Made by a program: the position numbers and the translations under genes | The notes under the pieces: generated by a model | Told to the model about the DNA's origin: nothing | The model's database searches: none | Seen by the model: the letters and a program-made list of their open reading frames with translations, nothing else | DNA from: Betaproteobacteria bacterium UBA1934 | GTDB taxonomy: Bacteria; Pseudomonadota; Gammaproteobacteria; Burkholderiales; Rhodocyclaceae | Direction of reading: 5' to 3' | Assembly: GCA_002337055.1 (NCBI GenBank) | Contig: DDFG01000005.1 | Span: 13,037 to 77,036, forward strand | DNA: 64,000 bases | Shown here: positions 1 to 8,409 of the stretch, piece by piece | Position numbering within the stretch: position 1 is the stretch's first letter | Layout of the letters: each line of letters begins with the position of its first letter

Positions 1-888
1 CCAGGCGCCCGACAGGGTCATGATGCCGTTGATCATGCCGCCCCAGGACGGTGCCAGCAAAATCAGCGAGAAGATCATGCCAACGGATTGCGTCCAGTCC
101 GGCAGCGCGGTGTAGTGCAGATGGTGCGGACCGGCCCACATGTAGGTAAAGATCAGCGCCCAGAAGTGCACCACCGACAGACGGTAGGAATACACCGGAC
201 GACCAGCCTGCTTGGGCACGAAGTAGTACATCATGCCGAGGAAGCCGGCGGTCAGGAAGAAACCGACCGCATTGTGGCCGTACCACCACTGAATCATCGC
301 GTCTTGCGCGCCCGCGTAGCAGGAGTAAGACTTCCACAGGCCCGCCGGAATCGAGCAGCTATTGACGATGTGCAGCAGGGCAACGGCAAGAATAAAGGCA
401 CCGAAAAACCAGTTCGCAACGTAAATGTGCGAGATTTTTCGCTTGGCGATCGTCCCAAAGAAGACCACCGCGTAAGACACCCAGACCACCGCGATCAAGA
501 GGTCGATCGGCCATTCCAGCTCCGCGTATTCCTTGCCTTGGGTCATCCCCAGCGGCAAGGTGACGGCGGCGGCGACGATGATCAGTTGCCAGCCCCAGAA
601 GGTAAAGGCCGCTAGGCCATCCGAGAACAGGCGGGTATGGCAGGTGCGTTGAACGACATAGTACGAGGTTGCGAACAGTGCGCAACCGCCGAATGCGAAA
701 ATGACCGCATTGGTATGCAGGGGGCGTAGCCTCCCGAAATGCAGGTACGGACCGAAATTCAACTCCGGCCACACCAACTGGGCGGCAATGATGACGCCGA
801 CCAGCATGCCGACAATACCCCAGATGACAGTCATCACGGCAAATTGCCGTACGACCTTGTAGTTATACGTGGTTTGCGACTCCGACAT
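1..888 (-). CDS. ccoN: cbb3-type cytochrome c oxidase subunit I (CcoN), C-terminus outside window
   Basis: Catalytic subunit of the high-affinity cbb3 terminal oxidase in the inner membrane, reducing O2 to water with electrons from c-type cytochromes. The frame is open from an ATG at 888 to the window edge, giving the first 296 residues; roughly 180 more would be expected. Visible key residues are a haem b ligand in RPLHTN (about residue 58), the CuB ligand in WWYGHN, and the TYMWAGPHH segment carrying the active-site Tyr and the two other CuB His. Many hydrophobic helices are present. A GGAGGTGGG ribosome site precedes the ATG. An FNR-type palindrome lies 95 bp upstream, as expected for an oxidase induced at low oxygen. 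ccoI and ccoS lie immediately upstream. Confidence 0.95.
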   Translation of the reverse strand, partial: MSESQTTYNYKVVRQFAVMTVIWGIVGMLVGVIIAAQLVWPELNFGPYLHFGRLRPLHTNAVIFAFGGCALFATSYYVVQRTCHTRLFSDGLAAFTFWGWQLIIVAAAVTLPLGMTQGKEYAELEWPIDLLIAVVWVSYAVVFFGTIAKRKISHIYVANWFFGAFILAVALLHIVNSCSIPAGLWKSYSCYAGAQDAMIQWWYGHNAVGFFLTAGFLGMMYYFVPKQAGRPVYSYRLSVVHFWALIFTYMWAGPHHLHYTALPDWTQSVGMIFSLILLAPSWGGMINGIMTLSGAW

Positions 889-982
889 GGACCCACCTCC
901 GTGTTAGTTTAACCAGGTGCCCGACATCCCCTCTGTTGGACGGGGAACTACAGCGCGAGCATTGTATCTGGAAAAACCCTTT

Positions 983-996
983 TTGACATAGGTCAA
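983..996 (-). promoter_or_regulatory. FNR/ANR-type operator upstream of ccoN
   Basis: TTGAC-ATAG-GTCAA is a perfect inverted repeat with 5-bp arms and 4-bp spacer, close to the FNR/ANR consensus TTGAT-N4-ATCAA. It lies 95 bp before the ccoN start codon. A TACAAT element 16 bp further downstream (minus strand) could serve as the -10. Oxygen-regulated ccoN promoters normally carry such a box. The binding protein is inferred. Confidence 0.6.
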
Positions 997-1050
997 CTAA
1001 ACGTCAAGTAGGCACAAAAATGGTGGGGTTTTTGCTAAAGACTTGAAAAT

Positions 1051-1081
1051 AAAAAAAAAGGGGTGCGACGAACGCACCCCC
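1051..1081 (-). terminator. Rho-independent terminator after ccoIS
   Basis: On the minus strand a GGGGTGCG stem closes with CGCACCCC around a short loop and is followed by a run of nine T. It sits 86 bp after the ccoS stop and before the ccoN FNR box, so it separates the ccoIS unit from the ccoN unit. Confidence 0.85.
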
Positions 1082-1166
1082 AACCCCAACAGAGAAACTT
1101 CCCGGAGCCCCCCGGCTCCGGATGGCCGAATTATGTCGCGCCGCACAAGAAAGCAGTTGATCTGGA

Positions 1167-1349
1167 TCAAGCGCGCTTGTTTTTGTCGGTCGGATCGTCC
1201 AGCGGACGGCTGTCATCGTCCATCAGCACCTGAAATCCCGGGCCTTCGAGGTCGTCGAACTGACCGCTGCGCACCGACCACCAGAAGATCAGCGCAATCA
1301 CAAATACCAGCGCTACCGAGAGTGGGATCAGAAGATAGAGGCTTTCCAT
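1167..1349 (-). CDS. ccoS: cbb3 oxidase assembly protein CcoS
   Basis: Small single-span membrane protein of 60 residues needed for cofactor insertion in cbb3 oxidase maturation. The hydrophobic N-terminal helix (residues 4-24) is followed by the family signature WWSVRSGQFDDLEGPG and a charged tail. The chosen ATG at 1349 shares its A with the ccoI TGA stop (TGATG), implying translational coupling. A longer in-frame start at 1496 would lie inside ccoI and is rejected. It is encoded directly after ccoI, the normal order in proteobacteria. Confidence 0.92.
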   Translation of the reverse strand: MESLYLLIPLSVALVFVIALIFWWSVRSGQFDDLEGPGFQVLMDDDSRPLDDPTDKNKRA

Positions 1350-3787
1350 CAGTCGAAACGGGTCCGTTGAATACGCAAGGAGTTGAGCACGACCAACAGC
1401 GAACTGGCGGACATGCCGACACCCGCAAGCCAAGGCGTTACATAGCCGCCTATGGCCAACGGCAGGGCGATCACATTGTAGGCGAAAGACCACCACAAAT
1501 TCTGGCGAATCACGCGCAAGGCGAAACGCGCCCGCTCGACCCCCACATGCAGGTGATCAAGATTTTCAGAAAGCAGAACAAAATCCGCCTGCGTCCGGGC
1601 CAATTGCGAACCGCCGCCCATGGCCACCGAAACTTGCGCCTGGGCCAATACCGGCGCGTCGTTCACGCCATCACCCAGCATCGCCACCACCGCGCCCTCG
1701 GCCTGAAGTTTAGCGACCACCGCGTGCTTTTGCTCGGGACTCGCGCCGGCGCATACTTCGGCAATGCCTACCTGCCTGGCCACTCTGGCGGCTTCGGCCG
1801 GAGCATCGCCAGTCAACAGCACGAGATGCCGCCCTGTCCGTCGAAGGCTGTCCATCAGCGCAGCCGCTTCCGGTCGAACGCGGTCGGAAAGCCTGAACAA
1901 CGCATGCCAGGCGCCCTCGCTCGCCAAAGCCACTACGGTACCGCCCGCCTCGCCCCACTGGCGAAGGGCTTCCGGCATTGCCGACCCCGCCAGGTCAGCA
2001 ACAAAATCGGGCCGGCCGATACGATAACGCTTTCCTCCCCAGCCCCCTTCCATCCCAGCGCCGGTGACGCTGCGCAACCCCTCGGCTGCGGGCAGAGTAC
2101 CCACTGCTGTATGCGCCCCCCGCAACGCGGCGGCAATCGGATGCTCGGATGCACTCTCCAGCGCAGCCGCAATCGCCAGGCAAGCCGCCTTGTCGGCTTC
2201 ACCGATTGGCAGCACTTCTTCGAACTGCATCCGCCCTTCTGTCAGCGTGCCAGTTTTGTCGAAGACAAAATGTGTTGCGCGCGCCAGACGTTCTATGGCG
2301 TAGCCGCGAGTGACCAGCAGGCCATCTCGGGCCAGCGCGCCGGCCGCCACCGTCAAGGCGATGGGTGTTGCCAGCGAAAGGGCGCAAGGGCAGGTCACGA
2401 CCAGCACCGACACCGTGGTCCATAGTGCCCGCTGCGGGTCTACCTGCGCCCAACCCAACACCGTCGCGGCAGCCACCAGCAGGACACCCCAGACAAACAC
2501 GCCGGCCACACGATCCGCGACTTCGACAAGGCCGGGTTTTTCGGCGGCAGCGCGTTCCATCAACGCAACAATGGCAGAAAGCCGGGTGGCCTGACCAATC
2601 GCCTCGACCTGTACCTGTAACGGACTTTCGTGATTGACCGAGCCGCCGATCACGCGGCTGCCAGGTATCTTTTTGACCGGCCGGCTTTCGCCGGTCAGCA
2701 GCGCTTCATCAACACGACTCTCACCGTTGATCACGAGACCATCGGCGGGAACGGTCTCGCCTGGCCGAACCTGCACGTAATCGCCGACCACCAGATCGGC
2801 CACCATGACCTTCTCCGCTTCTGCGCCTTCCGCCGGAAGCCGCCAGGCAAAAGCCGGCTGCAATTTGGCGAGCGCCTCGGTAACGCTGACCGCCTTTTGC
2901 CGCGCCGTCATTTCCAGATAGCGCCCGCCAAGCAGGAAAAAGACAAACATCGCCACCGAGTCAAAATACACTTCACCCGCCTGCGCAAGTGTCGCCCAGA
3001 CACTCGCCGCGAAAGCGGTGCCAATACCCAGTGCCACCGGAACATCCATCCCCAGCCGGCGCAACTTGACGTCGCGCCAGGCGTGACGGAAAAATGGCGC
3101 TGCTGAGTAAAACACCACCGGCAGTGTCAGCAACAGGCTCGCCCATCGCATCAGGCTCTCGATCTCCGGCGACATGTCACCTTCGCCGGCCAGATAGACC
3201 GGAATGGCATACATCATCACCTGCATCATGCCGAACCCGGCGACCCACAGCCGCCAGATAGCGTCGCGCCGTTCCTTGCCGGCGATCTGTTCGTTCTTCG
3301 CGGCGTCGTAGGGGTAAGCGCGGTAGCCGATCGCGGCGACGGCGGCGAGTATCCCGGAGAGTTTGATCCGGCGGCTATCCCAGCGCACACGGGCGCGGCG
3401 AGTGGCGTAGTTGATCGAGACCGCCAACACGCCCGGCTGCTGGGCGAGGTGCTTTTCGTTCAACCAAATGCAAGCGGCGCAGGTAATGCCTTCGAGCAGC
3501 AGCGACACCTCGCACTCGCCTTCAGCTGGCGCGCGCACAAAGCTTTTCTGGAATTCGGCGTGATCGTAGAGCGACAACTGGTCGAGAATCGCAGGCAACG
3601 CCTCGCGGGGCGACTCGGGCAAATTGTCGCGACTGCGGTAATAGTCCGTGAGGCCGTTGTCGACAATGGCCTGCGCCACCGCCTGACAGCCAGGACAGCA
3701 CATCTCGCGGCGTTCTCCGCCTATGTTCACAGGCAGGTCGACGCCGTCCGGAACCGGCAAGCCGCAGTGATAGCAGGAATGAGACAT
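1349..3787 (-). CDS. ccoI: Copper-translocating P1B-type ATPase CcoI/FixI
   Basis: Inner-membrane P-type ATPase of 812 residues that supplies copper for cbb3 oxidase assembly. N-terminal cysteine motifs CYHC (5-8) and CCPGC (30-34) form the FixI-type cluster. A heavy-metal-associated motif GITCAAC lies at about 100-106, the membrane CPC ion-binding motif at about 466-468, and the phosphorylation motif DKTGT near residue 510. GDGVND appears in the hinge. The cysteine-rich N-terminal zinc-ribbon-like part, and ccoS and ccoN next door, argue for CcoI rather than a CopA copper exporter. Confidence 0.93.
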   Translation of the reverse strand: MSHSCYHCGLPVPDGVDLPVNIGGERREMCCPGCQAVAQAIVDNGLTDYYRSRDNLPESPREALPAILDQLSLYDHAEFQKSFVRAPAEGECEVSLLLEGITCAACIWLNEKHLAQQPGVLAVSINYATRRARVRWDSRRIKLSGILAAVAAIGYRAYPYDAAKNEQIAGKERRDAIWRLWVAGFGMMQVMMYAIPVYLAGEGDMSPEIESLMRWASLLLTLPVVFYSAAPFFRHAWRDVKLRRLGMDVPVALGIGTAFAASVWATLAQAGEVYFDSVAMFVFFLLGGRYLEMTARQKAVSVTEALAKLQPAFAWRLPAEGAEAEKVMVADLVVGDYVQVRPGETVPADGLVINGESRVDEALLTGESRPVKKIPGSRVIGGSVNHESPLQVQVEAIGQATRLSAIVALMERAAAEKPGLVEVADRVAGVFVWGVLLVAAATVLGWAQVDPQRALWTTVSVLVVTCPCALSLATPIALTVAAGALARDGLLVTRGYAIERLARATHFVFDKTGTLTEGRMQFEEVLPIGEADKAACLAIAAALESASEHPIAAALRGAHTAVGTLPAAEGLRSVTGAGMEGGWGGKRYRIGRPDFVADLAGSAMPEALRQWGEAGGTVVALASEGAWHALFRLSDRVRPEAAALMDSLRRTGRHLVLLTGDAPAEAARVARQVGIAEVCAGASPEQKHAVVAKLQAEGAVVAMLGDGVNDAPVLAQAQVSVAMGGGSQLARTQADFVLLSENLDHLHVGVERARFALRVIRQNLWWSFAYNVIALPLAIGGYVTPWLAGVGMSASSLLVVLNSLRIQRTRFD

Positions 3788-3801
3788 GCGGCATCCCCAA
3801 G

Positions 3802-3838
3802 AAAAAAGCCGGCCGCAAGAGTCGGGCCGGCCTTTTTT
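3802..3838. terminator. Bidirectional terminator between tRNA-Thr and ccoI
   Basis: GCCGGCC and GGCCGGC arms flanked by A6 on the left and T6 on the right form a strong hairpin with U tracts in both directions. On the minus strand it follows tRNA-Thr and precedes ccoI, so it most likely ends the tRNA transcript. Confidence 0.8.
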
Positions 3839-3872
3839 GCCAGGTGCCCCCGTATAATCGCGGGCAGGTGTC

Positions 3873-3948
<76 letters not shown>

Positions 3949-3959
3949 GGAAGGCGCGG

Positions 3960-3987
3960 ATTATAACCGAAGCCCTCGCGGGCGCAA
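3960..3987 (-). promoter_or_regulatory. Promoter of tRNA-Thr
   Basis: On the minus strand TTGCGC (-35) and a perfect TATAAT (-10) are separated by 16 bp, with the -10 ending 12 bp before the mature tRNA 5' end. A GC-rich stretch fits a stringently controlled tRNA promoter. Confidence 0.7.
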
Positions 3988-4008
3988 ACCACTGATTCGA
4001 CAAAACTG

Positions 4009-5559
4009 ATGAACCTGCTGCGCACTCTGGCGACCGTCAGCAGCATGACGTTACTTTCCCGCATTCTCGGCTTCGTGCGCGATTTTGTCGTCGCCCGCGC
4101 CTTCGGCGCCGGCATGCTGACCGACGCATTTTTTGTCGCTTTCAAGCTCCCCAATCTGCTACGCCGACTGTTTGCTGAAGGCGCCTTTTCGCAAGCCTTT
4201 GTCCCCATGCTGGGCGAGTACAGGAATCGTCGCTCCGCCGAAGAGACCAAGACGCTGGTCGATCACGTTGCCACCCTGCTGTCGCTGGTGGTATTCGCCG
4301 TCACGGCGCTGGGCATCGCCGCCGCTCCCGTCGTCGTCTGGATTTCGGCGCCGGGCTACGCCAGCGATCCCACCAAGTTCGAACTGACCGTGTTGCTTAC
4401 CCGCATCACGTTTCCCTACATTTTGTTCATGTCGCTGGTGGCGCTCGCCGCCGGCATTCTGAACACCTGGAGCCGCTTCGCGCTGCCCGCGTTCACGCCG
4501 GTCCTGCTCAATGTTGCCTTCATCGTCATGGCGCTCTTCGCCACGCCCTGGTTCGATCCCCCGGTCATCGCGCTGGCCTGGGCGGTATTCATCGGCGGCT
4601 TGCTGCAACTGGCCTTGCAATTGCCGGCATTGGCAAAGATCGGCATGCTGCCCCGGCTGTCGCTGAACTGGCGTGCCGCGTGGCAACACGAGGGCGTGCG
4701 CCGCATGCTTAAGCTGATGGCCCCCGCCGTGCTCGGCGTTTCGGTTGCCCAGATCAGCCTGCTGATCAACACCATCTTCGCCACCTTTCTCGCCAATGGC
4801 AGCGTCTCCTGGCTGTACTACGCCGATCGCCTGATGGAATTCCCCTCAGGCATGCTCGGCGCCGCGCTCGGCACCATACTGCTGCCCTCGCTGGCCAAAT
4901 GTCACGCCAGCGAAAATCACGAGGAGTATTCGCGCCTGCTCGACTGGGGATTGCGCCTGACCTTTCTGCTGGCTGCGCCGGCGGCGCTGGCACTCGCTTT
5001 GCTCGCGGTGCCGCTGATCTCGACGCTGTTCTTTCACGGCGCGTTTACGGCAACCGATGTGCTCGCCACCCGCTCCGCCCTGGTCGCTTATAGCGTGGGC
5101 CTGACCGGCCTGATTCTGGTCAAGGTGCTGGCACCGGGCTTCTACGCACGCCAGAATGTCCGCACGCCAGTGCGGATCGCGGTGATCTCGCTGATCGCCA
5201 CTCAGGCGATGAACTTTGCCTTTATCCACTGGCTCCAACACGCGGGGCTGGCGCTGGCCATCGGCCTGGCAGCCTGCCTGAACGCGGCGCTGCTCTATCG
5301 CGGCCTGCGTCAGCGCCAGATTTATCAGCCGCAAGACGGCTGGTTGTTTTTTTCCCTGAAACTGGGCGCGGCCCTGGCCATTATGGGTGTCGCGCTGTGG
5401 TTTGGCGTCGGAAGCGAAGCGGCGTGGCTGACGTATGCCTCGCCGGAGCGCCTGGTGCGACTGACATTTCTGGTGGTGTTTGGAGCCGGCGCCTATTTCG
5501 CTACACTGTGGCTGCTGGGTTTCCGCCTCCGCGACTTCCGGAGGCGGGCCGTCACTTGA
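4009..5559 (+). CDS. murJ: Lipid II flippase MurJ (MviN)
   Basis: Flips undecaprenyl-linked peptidoglycan precursor across the inner membrane. The 516-residue protein is almost wholly hydrophobic and fits the 14-helix MurJ/MviN fold. The N-terminus carries the family pattern LLSRILGFVRDFVVARAFGAG and the FKLPNLLRRLFAEGAFSQAFVP segment, whose arginines line the cavity. It diverges from tRNA-Thr. Its TGA lies within the TTGAGGAG ribosome site of the next gene, so the two are probably co-transcribed. Confidence 0.95.
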   Translation: MNLLRTLATVSSMTLLSRILGFVRDFVVARAFGAGMLTDAFFVAFKLPNLLRRLFAEGAFSQAFVPMLGEYRNRRSAEETKTLVDHVATLLSLVVFAVTALGIAAAPVVVWISAPGYASDPTKFELTVLLTRITFPYILFMSLVALAAGILNTWSRFALPAFTPVLLNVAFIVMALFATPWFDPPVIALAWAVFIGGLLQLALQLPALAKIGMLPRLSLNWRAAWQHEGVRRMLKLMAPAVLGVSVAQISLLINTIFATFLANGSVSWLYYADRLMEFPSGMLGAALGTILLPSLAKCHASENHEEYSRLLDWGLRLTFLLAAPAALALALLAVPLISTLFFHGAFTATDVLATRSALVAYSVGLTGLILVKVLAPGFYARQNVRTPVRIAVISLIATQAMNFAFIHWLQHAGLALAIGLAACLNAALLYRGLRQRQIYQPQDGWLFFSLKLGAALAIMGVALWFGVGSEAAWLTYASPERLVRLTFLVVFGAGAYFATLWLLGFRLRDFRRRAVT

Positions 5560-5569
5560 GGAGCAATCG

Positions 5570-6196
5570 ATGAAACTGTTCAGTGCCAGTTTTTCGGAAG
5601 GCGCCCGCATTCCCCCCGAATTTGCCTTCTGCCAACCCGACCCCGCGCATCGCGTGCGCCTTGCCGGCAATCGCAACCCGCAGTTGGCCTGGCGCGATGT
5701 TCCCGAGGGTACGCGTTCCTTCGTGCTGATCTGTTGCGACCCGGATGTTCCGAGCCGCGGCGACGATGTCAATCAACCTGATCGAACCGTCCCGGCCAGT
5801 TTGCCGCGCACCGATTTTTTCCACTGGGTCCTGGTCGATCTGCCAGCAGAAAGACGCGAGATCGCGGCCGGAGAATTTTCCAGCGAAGTCGTTCCGCGCG
5901 GCAAAACCGGGCCCTACGCGCTAGACGGCACGCGCCAGGGCATCAACGACTACAGCGGCTGGTTCGCCAGCGATCAGGACATGCGGGGAGACTATTACGG
6001 TTACGACGGCCCTTGCCCACCGTGGAATGATGAAATCGAACATCGCTACGTATTTACGCTCTACGCGCTGAATGTCGATCGCCTTCCGGACGATCTGCTA
6101 CTGACCGGCGCCGGCGTCCGAGCCGCGCTGATTGGACGTGTGCTCGCGGAAGCGTGCCTGCTCGGACGATACACGCTGAATCCGGCATTGACCTGA
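5570..6196 (+). CDS. YbhB/YbcL family (PEBP-like) protein
   Basis: A 208-residue member of the phosphatidylethanolamine-binding protein / Raf-kinase-inhibitor-like family; no bacterial substrate is known. Family marks are the N-terminal SPQL-like NPQLAW segment, the CDPDVPSRGDD motif that lines the anion site, FFHWVLVDLP, and GINDYSGW followed by GYDGPCPP. No signal peptide, so cytoplasmic. The ATG at 5570 is preceded by GAGGAG that overlaps the murJ stop. A longer frame inside murJ is rejected. A hairpin terminator follows. Confidence 0.85.
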   Translation: MKLFSASFSEGARIPPEFAFCQPDPAHRVRLAGNRNPQLAWRDVPEGTRSFVLICCDPDVPSRGDDVNQPDRTVPASLPRTDFFHWVLVDLPAERREIAAGEFSSEVVPRGKTGPYALDGTRQGINDYSGWFASDQDMRGDYYGYDGPCPPWNDEIEHRYVFTLYALNVDRLPDDLLLTGAGVRAALIGRVLAEACLLGRYTLNPALT

Positions 6197-6222
6197 ACCC
6201 GATTTCTTCAACCTGTCCAAAC

Positions 6223-6255
6223 AATAAAAAAGCGGCCGAAGCCGCTTTTTTATTG
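6223..6255. terminator. Bidirectional terminator between ybhB-like gene and hppA
   Basis: AAAAAAGCGGC-CGAA-GCCGCTTTTTT is a symmetrical stem with A and T tracts. It sits between two convergent genes and can serve both. Confidence 0.9.
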
Positions 6256-6269
6256 TGCAGGATTCGCGA

Positions 6270-8324
6270 TCAGACAATCAACGGCACGATCAGCAGCGCC
6301 ACCAGGTTGATGATCTTGATCAGCGGGTTCACCGCCGGGCCGGCCGTATCCTTGTACGGATCGCCAACGGTGTCGCCGGTCACGGCCGCCTTGTGGGCAT
6401 CGGAACCCTTGCCGCCGTAGTGACCGTCTTCGATGTACTTCTTGGCGTTATCCCAGGCACCGCCACCGGTGGTCATGGAGATGGCCACGAAGAGACCGGT
6501 CACGATGGTACCGACCAGCAGGCCGCCGAGGGCGACCGGGCCGAGGACCAGACCGACGACGATGGGCACGGCCACCGGTAGGATGGACGGAACGATCATT
6601 TCCTTGATTGCGGCGACGGTCAGCATGTCGACGGCGCGGGAGTAATCCGGCTTGCCCGTACCTTCCATGATGCCGGCGATTTCCTTGAACTGGCGACGCA
6701 CTTCACCGACGACTGCGGCGGCGGAACGGCCAACGGCTTCCATGGCCATCGCACCGAACAGGTAGGGAATCAGGCCGCCGATGAAGAGACCGATGATGAC
6801 GCGGTGATCGGAGAGGTCGAACTTGGCAACCAGACCGGCCGCTTCGAGACCGTGGGTGTAGTCGGCGAAGAGCACCAGCGCAGCCAGACCGGCGGAGCCG
6901 ATGGCGTAGCCCTTGGTCACGGCCTTGGTGGTGTTGCCGACGGCGTCCAGCGGGTCGGTGACGTTACGGACTTCCTTCGGCAGTTCCGCCATTTCGGCGA
7001 TGCCGCCGGCGTTATCGGTAATCGGGCCGTAGGCGTCGAGCGCTACCACGATACCGGCCATCGACAGCATGGAGGTCGCGGCGACGGCAATGCCGAGCAG
7101 ACCGGCCAGATGGAATGCGACGTAGATCGAGGCGCAGACGGCAATCACCGGCCAGGCGCAAGCCTTCATCGAAACGCCGATACCGGCGATGATGTTTGTA
7201 GCGTGACCGAATTGCGAGGAGTCGGCCACATGCTTGACGGGAGCGTATTCCGTGCCGGTGTAGTACTCGGTGATATACACCAGCGCGGCTGTCAGGACCA
7301 GACCGACGACCGAGCATCCGAACAGCGCATTGACGCCGATGATCTTGCCGTCCGCCAGGGTGACGCCGTTGGGCAGCAGCCAAGTGGTGATCGGGTAGTA
7401 CGCGGCCAGGGCCAGAACACCGGCGACCGCGAGACCACGGTAGAGCGCGGCCATGATCTTGCCACCTTCGCTGGTCTTCACGAAGAAGCAGCCGATGATG
7501 GAAGCGATGATGGAGACGGCGCCCAGCGCCAGCGGGTAGACCACCAGATTGTCGGTCGCACCTTCCACGCCCTTCAGCGTCAGCGCGGCCAGCACCATGG
7601 TCGCGACCACGGTCACGACATAGGTCTCGAACAGGTCGGCCGCCATGCCGGCACAGTCACCGACGTTGTCACCAACGTTATCGGCGATCACGGCGGGGTT
7701 GCGCGGGTCGTCTTCCGGAATGCCGGCTTCGACCTTGCCAACCAGGTCGGCGCCAACGTCGGCGCCCTTGGTGAAGATGCCGCCGCCAAGACGGGCGAAG
7801 ATGGAAATCAGCGAGGAGCCGAAGGCCAGACCGACCAGCGGTTCGACGACATGCGTCAGCTCGCCGCCATGGCTCTTCAGGAAGGCGTAGTAGCCGGCGA
7901 CGCCAAGCAGACCCAGACCGACGACCAGCATGCCGGTGATGGCGCCGCCTTTGAAGGCGACGGCCAAGGCCGGGGCAATGCCGTTACGCGCGGCTTCGGC
8001 GGTACGGACGTTGGAGCGTACCGAAACGTTCATGCCGATGAAACCGGCGGCGCCGGACAGGACCGCGCCGATCAGGAAACCGATGGCGGTTGCCCAGCCC
8101 AGCTTGGGAACGAAACCGATCACCAGGAACAACACCACGCCAACGATGGCGATGGTCTTGTACTGACGGGCCAGATAAGCGGAGGCGCCTTCCTGGATCG
8201 CCTTGGCGATCTGTTGCATGCGGTCGTTACCGGCCGCCAGCGACAGTATCTGCCGGGTGGACACCGCGCCGTAGATCACGGCGGCGATGGCGCACACCAG
8301 CGCCAAAATCAATGCGTCTGACAT
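6270..8324 (-). CDS. hppA: K+-insensitive H+-translocating pyrophosphatase
   Basis: Membrane pump of 684 residues that couples pyrophosphate hydrolysis to proton export. The conserved acidic loop DVGADLVGKVEAG and the DNVGDNVGDCAGMAADLFE segment are present. GNTTKA carries Lys at the position that separates the K+-independent class (Lys) from the K+-dependent class (Ala). About 16 hydrophobic helices are apparent. A GGGAG site precedes the ATG. The next gene on the same strand upstream is a PPi-type phosphofructokinase, so both use the same energy currency. Confidence 0.95.
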   Translation of the reverse strand: MSDALILALVCAIAAVIYGAVSTRQILSLAAGNDRMQQIAKAIQEGASAYLARQYKTIAIVGVVLFLVIGFVPKLGWATAIGFLIGAVLSGAAGFIGMNVSVRSNVRTAEAARNGIAPALAVAFKGGAITGMLVVGLGLLGVAGYYAFLKSHGGELTHVVEPLVGLAFGSSLISIFARLGGGIFTKGADVGADLVGKVEAGIPEDDPRNPAVIADNVGDNVGDCAGMAADLFETYVVTVVATMVLAALTLKGVEGATDNLVVYPLALGAVSIIASIIGCFFVKTSEGGKIMAALYRGLAVAGVLALAAYYPITTWLLPNGVTLADGKIIGVNALFGCSVVGLVLTAALVYITEYYTGTEYAPVKHVADSSQFGHATNIIAGIGVSMKACAWPVIAVCASIYVAFHLAGLLGIAVAATSMLSMAGIVVALDAYGPITDNAGGIAEMAELPKEVRNVTDPLDAVGNTTKAVTKGYAIGSAGLAALVLFADYTHGLEAAGLVAKFDLSDHRVIIGLFIGGLIPYLFGAMAMEAVGRSAAAVVGEVRRQFKEIAGIMEGTGKPDYSRAVDMLTVAAIKEMIVPSILPVAVPIVVGLVLGPVALGGLLVGTIVTGLFVAISMTTGGGAWDNAKKYIEDGHYGGKGSDAHKAAVTGDTVGDPYKDTAGPAVNPLIKIINLVALLIVPLIV

Positions 8325-8409
8325 CTACAAACTCCCTTTTATTAACGTTGCTTAAAATCTGTTTCGCCGGGTGCTGCTGTCTTGTTGCCTGTTTTGAGCA
8401 TGAAGCCGC

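Noticed and set aside
1043..2425. A 460-codon plus-strand frame opposite ccoI and ccoS
   Set aside because: No family resemblance and it covers the ccoS terminator; shadow frame.
6804..8321. A 505-codon plus-strand open frame opposite hppA
   Set aside because: Antisense shadow; Gly/Asp/Arg-rich with no hydrophobic core, against a clear H+-pyrophosphatase on the minus strand.
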